From NCBI GenBank assembly GCA_018713755.1, contig DVOG01000126.1:1-6312 (forward strand): a DNA stretch of 6,312 bases. The letters run 5' to 3'. The stretch is from Candidatus Spyradosoma merdigallinarum. Lineage in GTDB: Bacteria > Verrucomicrobiota > Verrucomicrobiia > Opitutales > UBA953. The number at the start of each line of letters is the position of its first letter. The stretch's first letter is position 1. Positions 5,178-6,312 of this stretch are shown piece after piece. The position numbers and the translations under genes were made by a program. The notes below the pieces were generated by a model. The model was given only the letters and a program-made list of their open reading frames with translations. It was not told where the DNA came from and did no database searches.

Positions 5178-6170
5178 ATGAAAGCAGAAGCCCTTGTCTA
5201 CAATGAAACCGGAAAACCGCTCGACGTGCTGAGCCTGCAGGAAATCGACGTGCCCGCGCCGCAGACCGGCGAGGTGACAATCGCGCTGGAGCGCGCGGTC
5301 GTGCATCCGTCCGACATGGGGATGATCGGCGGGACTTACGGGCGGCTGCGCGCGCTGCCGGCCGTCGCCGGACGCGAGGGCGTCGGGCGCATCGCCGCGG
5401 TCGGCGGGAACGCGGCGGGGCTTTCCGTGGGCGACCGCGTGCGGATGCCGGAGGACGCGGGCGTGTGGCGCGCGGCGATTACCGTCCCCGCGTCGGAAGT
5501 CGAAAAAGTTCCGTCGGACATTCCCGCGGAGCTCGCGGCGATGGCGTTCATCAACCCGATGACGGTCTGGCGCATCCTGCATGATTTCGTCGAGCTGAAG
5601 CCGGGCGACTGGGTGCTGCAGAACGCGGGAAGCTCCGCGCTCGGGCAGTGCCTCGTGCAGATTGCGCGCGGGCTGGGGCTGCGGACGGTTTCCGTCGTGC
5701 GCAACGTCGAAAAATGGGAGCCGCTTCTGAAGGCGCTCGGGGCGGACGCGGTGCTCCCGGAAGAAAAAGATTCCATCAAAAGAATCGTCGAAATCGTCGG
5801 CGGGAAAGGCAATTTGCCGAAGCTGGCGCTGAATTCGATCGGCGGGGAAAGCGCGGCGCGGCTGACGCGCATGGTCGGCTTCGCGGGAACGATCGTCACG
5901 TTCGGCGGAATGACGGGAGACCTGATTCGCTTTCCGACGCGGGAATTCATTTTCAACGACCTGCGGCTGCGCGGTTTTTGGATGGACCGCTGGAACCGCT
6001 CGGCGACGCCGGAAGCGCGCGCCGAAACGGCGGAGAAAATTTTCGCGATGATGCGCGCGGGAACGCTGAAGATGGCCGTGGACGCCGTGTATCCGCTGCG
6101 TGAATACAAAGCGGCGATTGCGCGCGCGCTCGAAGGCGGGCGCAACGGCAAGGTGCAGTTCACGGCGTGA
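5178..6170 (+). CDS. MECR/ETR-type 2-enoyl thioester reductase, zinc-free MDR family
   Basis: A 330-residue NADPH-dependent medium-chain reductase. It most resembles mitochondrial trans-2-enoyl-thioester reductases (human MECR, yeast Etr1), which reduce the double bond of enoyl-ACP/CoA in fatty-acid synthesis. Matches in order: VVHPSDMGMIGGTYG at 41-55, whose Y54 corresponds to the catalytic Tyr of Etr1; PAVAGREGVG at 61-70; FINPMTVWRILHDF (124-137) with KPGDWVLQNAGSSALGQ (141-157), the nucleotide-binding loop; the NADPH 2'-phosphate-type arginine in VVRN (R175); LALNSIGG (216-223); TFGGM (241-245); and LRGFWMDRW (264-272). The zinc ligands of alcohol dehydrogenases are absent. The frame is open far upstream, but homology begins at MKAEALVYNETGKP, fixing the ATG at 5178. 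No Shine-Dalgarno is present (AAAAAATATCCGAAC). It is transcribed alone, divergent from the kinase, with no fab genes around it. A general quinone/enone oxidoreductase role cannot be excluded. Confidence 0.9.
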   Translation: MKAEALVYNETGKPLDVLSLQEIDVPAPQTGEVTIALERAVVHPSDMGMIGGTYGRLRALPAVAGREGVGRIAAVGGNAAGLSVGDRVRMPEDAGVWRAAITVPASEVEKVPSDIPAELAAMAFINPMTVWRILHDFVELKPGDWVLQNAGSSALGQCLVQIARGLGLRTVSVVRNVEKWEPLLKALGADAVLPEEKDSIKRIVEIVGGKGNLPKLALNSIGGESAARLTRMVGFAGTIVTFGGMTGDLIRFPTREFIFNDLRLRGFWMDRWNRSATPEARAETAEKIFAMMRAGTLKMAVDAVYPLREYKAAIARALEGGRNGKVQFTA

Positions 6171-6196
6171 GCCGCGCCGCGCGTTTCGGCGCGCAA

Positions 6197-6279
6197 TTCC
6201 CGCGGCGGAAAGCATGCCGCGGATTTCCGCGGGAACGCAGGCGGAACTTGCGTTCCCGCGCTGTTTGTAGTTTGCTTTT
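6197..6279 (+). terminator. Hairpin cluster after the reductase gene, probable weak terminator
   Basis: CGCGGGAACGCA (6228-6239) pairs perfectly with TGCGTTCCCGCG (6249-6260), a 12-bp stem with a 9-base loop. A T-rich but interrupted tail follows (6261-6279). Upstream, CCGCGGC (6200-6206) can pair with GCCGCGG (6216-6222), and TTCCCGCGG (6197-6205) can instead pair with CCGCGGGAA (6227-6235), so two mutually exclusive folds exist. The position, 57 bp after the stop, suits a terminator for the reductase gene. Confidence 0.45.
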
Positions 6280-6282
6280 GCC

Positions 6283-6312
6283 ATGGCACGGAAAAAAGAT
6301 TCTGCGCGGGGA
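6283..6312 (+). CDS. Possible start of a further gene, truncated by the window end
   Basis: An ATG at 6283 opens a frame read as MARKKDSARG up to the edge. The basic start is plausible for a nucleic-acid-binding or ribosomal-type protein, but ten codons are too few to identify it. No Shine-Dalgarno precedes it (TTTGCTTTTGCC), which is in line with the other genes here. It could equally be a chance ATG. Confidence 0.35.
   Translation, partial: MARKKDSARG

Larger units (their letters stand above)
2824..6259. repeat. Dispersed 10-mer GCGGGAACGC, clustered in non-coding DNA
   Basis: Exact non-coding copies start at 2846, 3141, 3251, 4179, 4215, 5133 and 6229 on the plus strand, and at 2885, 4229 and 6250 as the inverse GCGTTCCCGC. 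Five more exact copies lie inside genes (1500, 1773, 5404 and 6057 plus; 4974 inverse). One-mismatch versions occur at 43, 2823, 2957, 4155 and 5882. Several are paired head to head, forming the stems of the hairpins at 2819-2861, 4155-4197, 4214-4239 and 6228-6260. The range given spans the non-coding copies only. Confidence 0.8.

Overview
The window is GC-rich bacterial DNA. It most likely comes from the Verrucomicrobiota or a neighbouring PVC lineage, with Opitutae-like gut bacteria as the best guess. Three observations support this: a soluble-subunit pair of the Bacteroidetes/Chlamydiae/Verrucomicrobia-type succinate dehydrogenase/fumarate reductase, a secreted protein with a C-terminal PEP-CTERM sorting signal, and genes that lack Shine-Dalgarno sequences. 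The placement is an inference from gene content, not a phylogeny.

Layout. Positions 1-1968 hold the flavoprotein subunit (sdhA/frdA), open at the left edge. After 37 bp comes the iron-sulfur subunit (sdhB/frdB, 2006-2797), closed by a strong intrinsic terminator at 2819-2861. The membrane cytochrome b subunit is not downstream, so it is expected just left of the window (order C-A-B). Next is a 524-bp gene-free stretch (2798-3321) packed with hairpins. It ends in a second strong plus-strand terminator (3184-3214) that follows no gene, so a small non-coding RNA is possible. Positions 3322-4107 encode the PEP-CTERM secreted protein, followed by a terminator (4155-4197) nearly identical in stem to the one after sdhB. 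A WaaY/RfaY-like sugar kinase lies on the minus strand (4245-5018). It is divergent from a zinc-free MDR enoyl-thioester reductase of the MECR/ETR type on the plus strand (5178-6170). The right edge has an inverted repeat and possibly the first codons of another gene (6283-6312).

How the genes relate. The two Sdh/Frd subunits form one enzyme of central respiration. The other three genes look like independent single-gene transcription units: envelope or surface material (PEP-CTERM protein and possible LPS-core kinase) and fatty-acid or related metabolism (reductase).

The most striking signal is not a gene. The 10-mer GCGGGAACGC occurs 15 times exactly (both strands counted) in 6.3 kb, ten of them in about 1 kb of non-coding DNA. 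It often occurs as inverted pairs that form terminator or terminator-like hairpins. This arrangement resembles DNA-uptake sequences of Neisseria and Pasteurellaceae, or a REP-like dispersed element.
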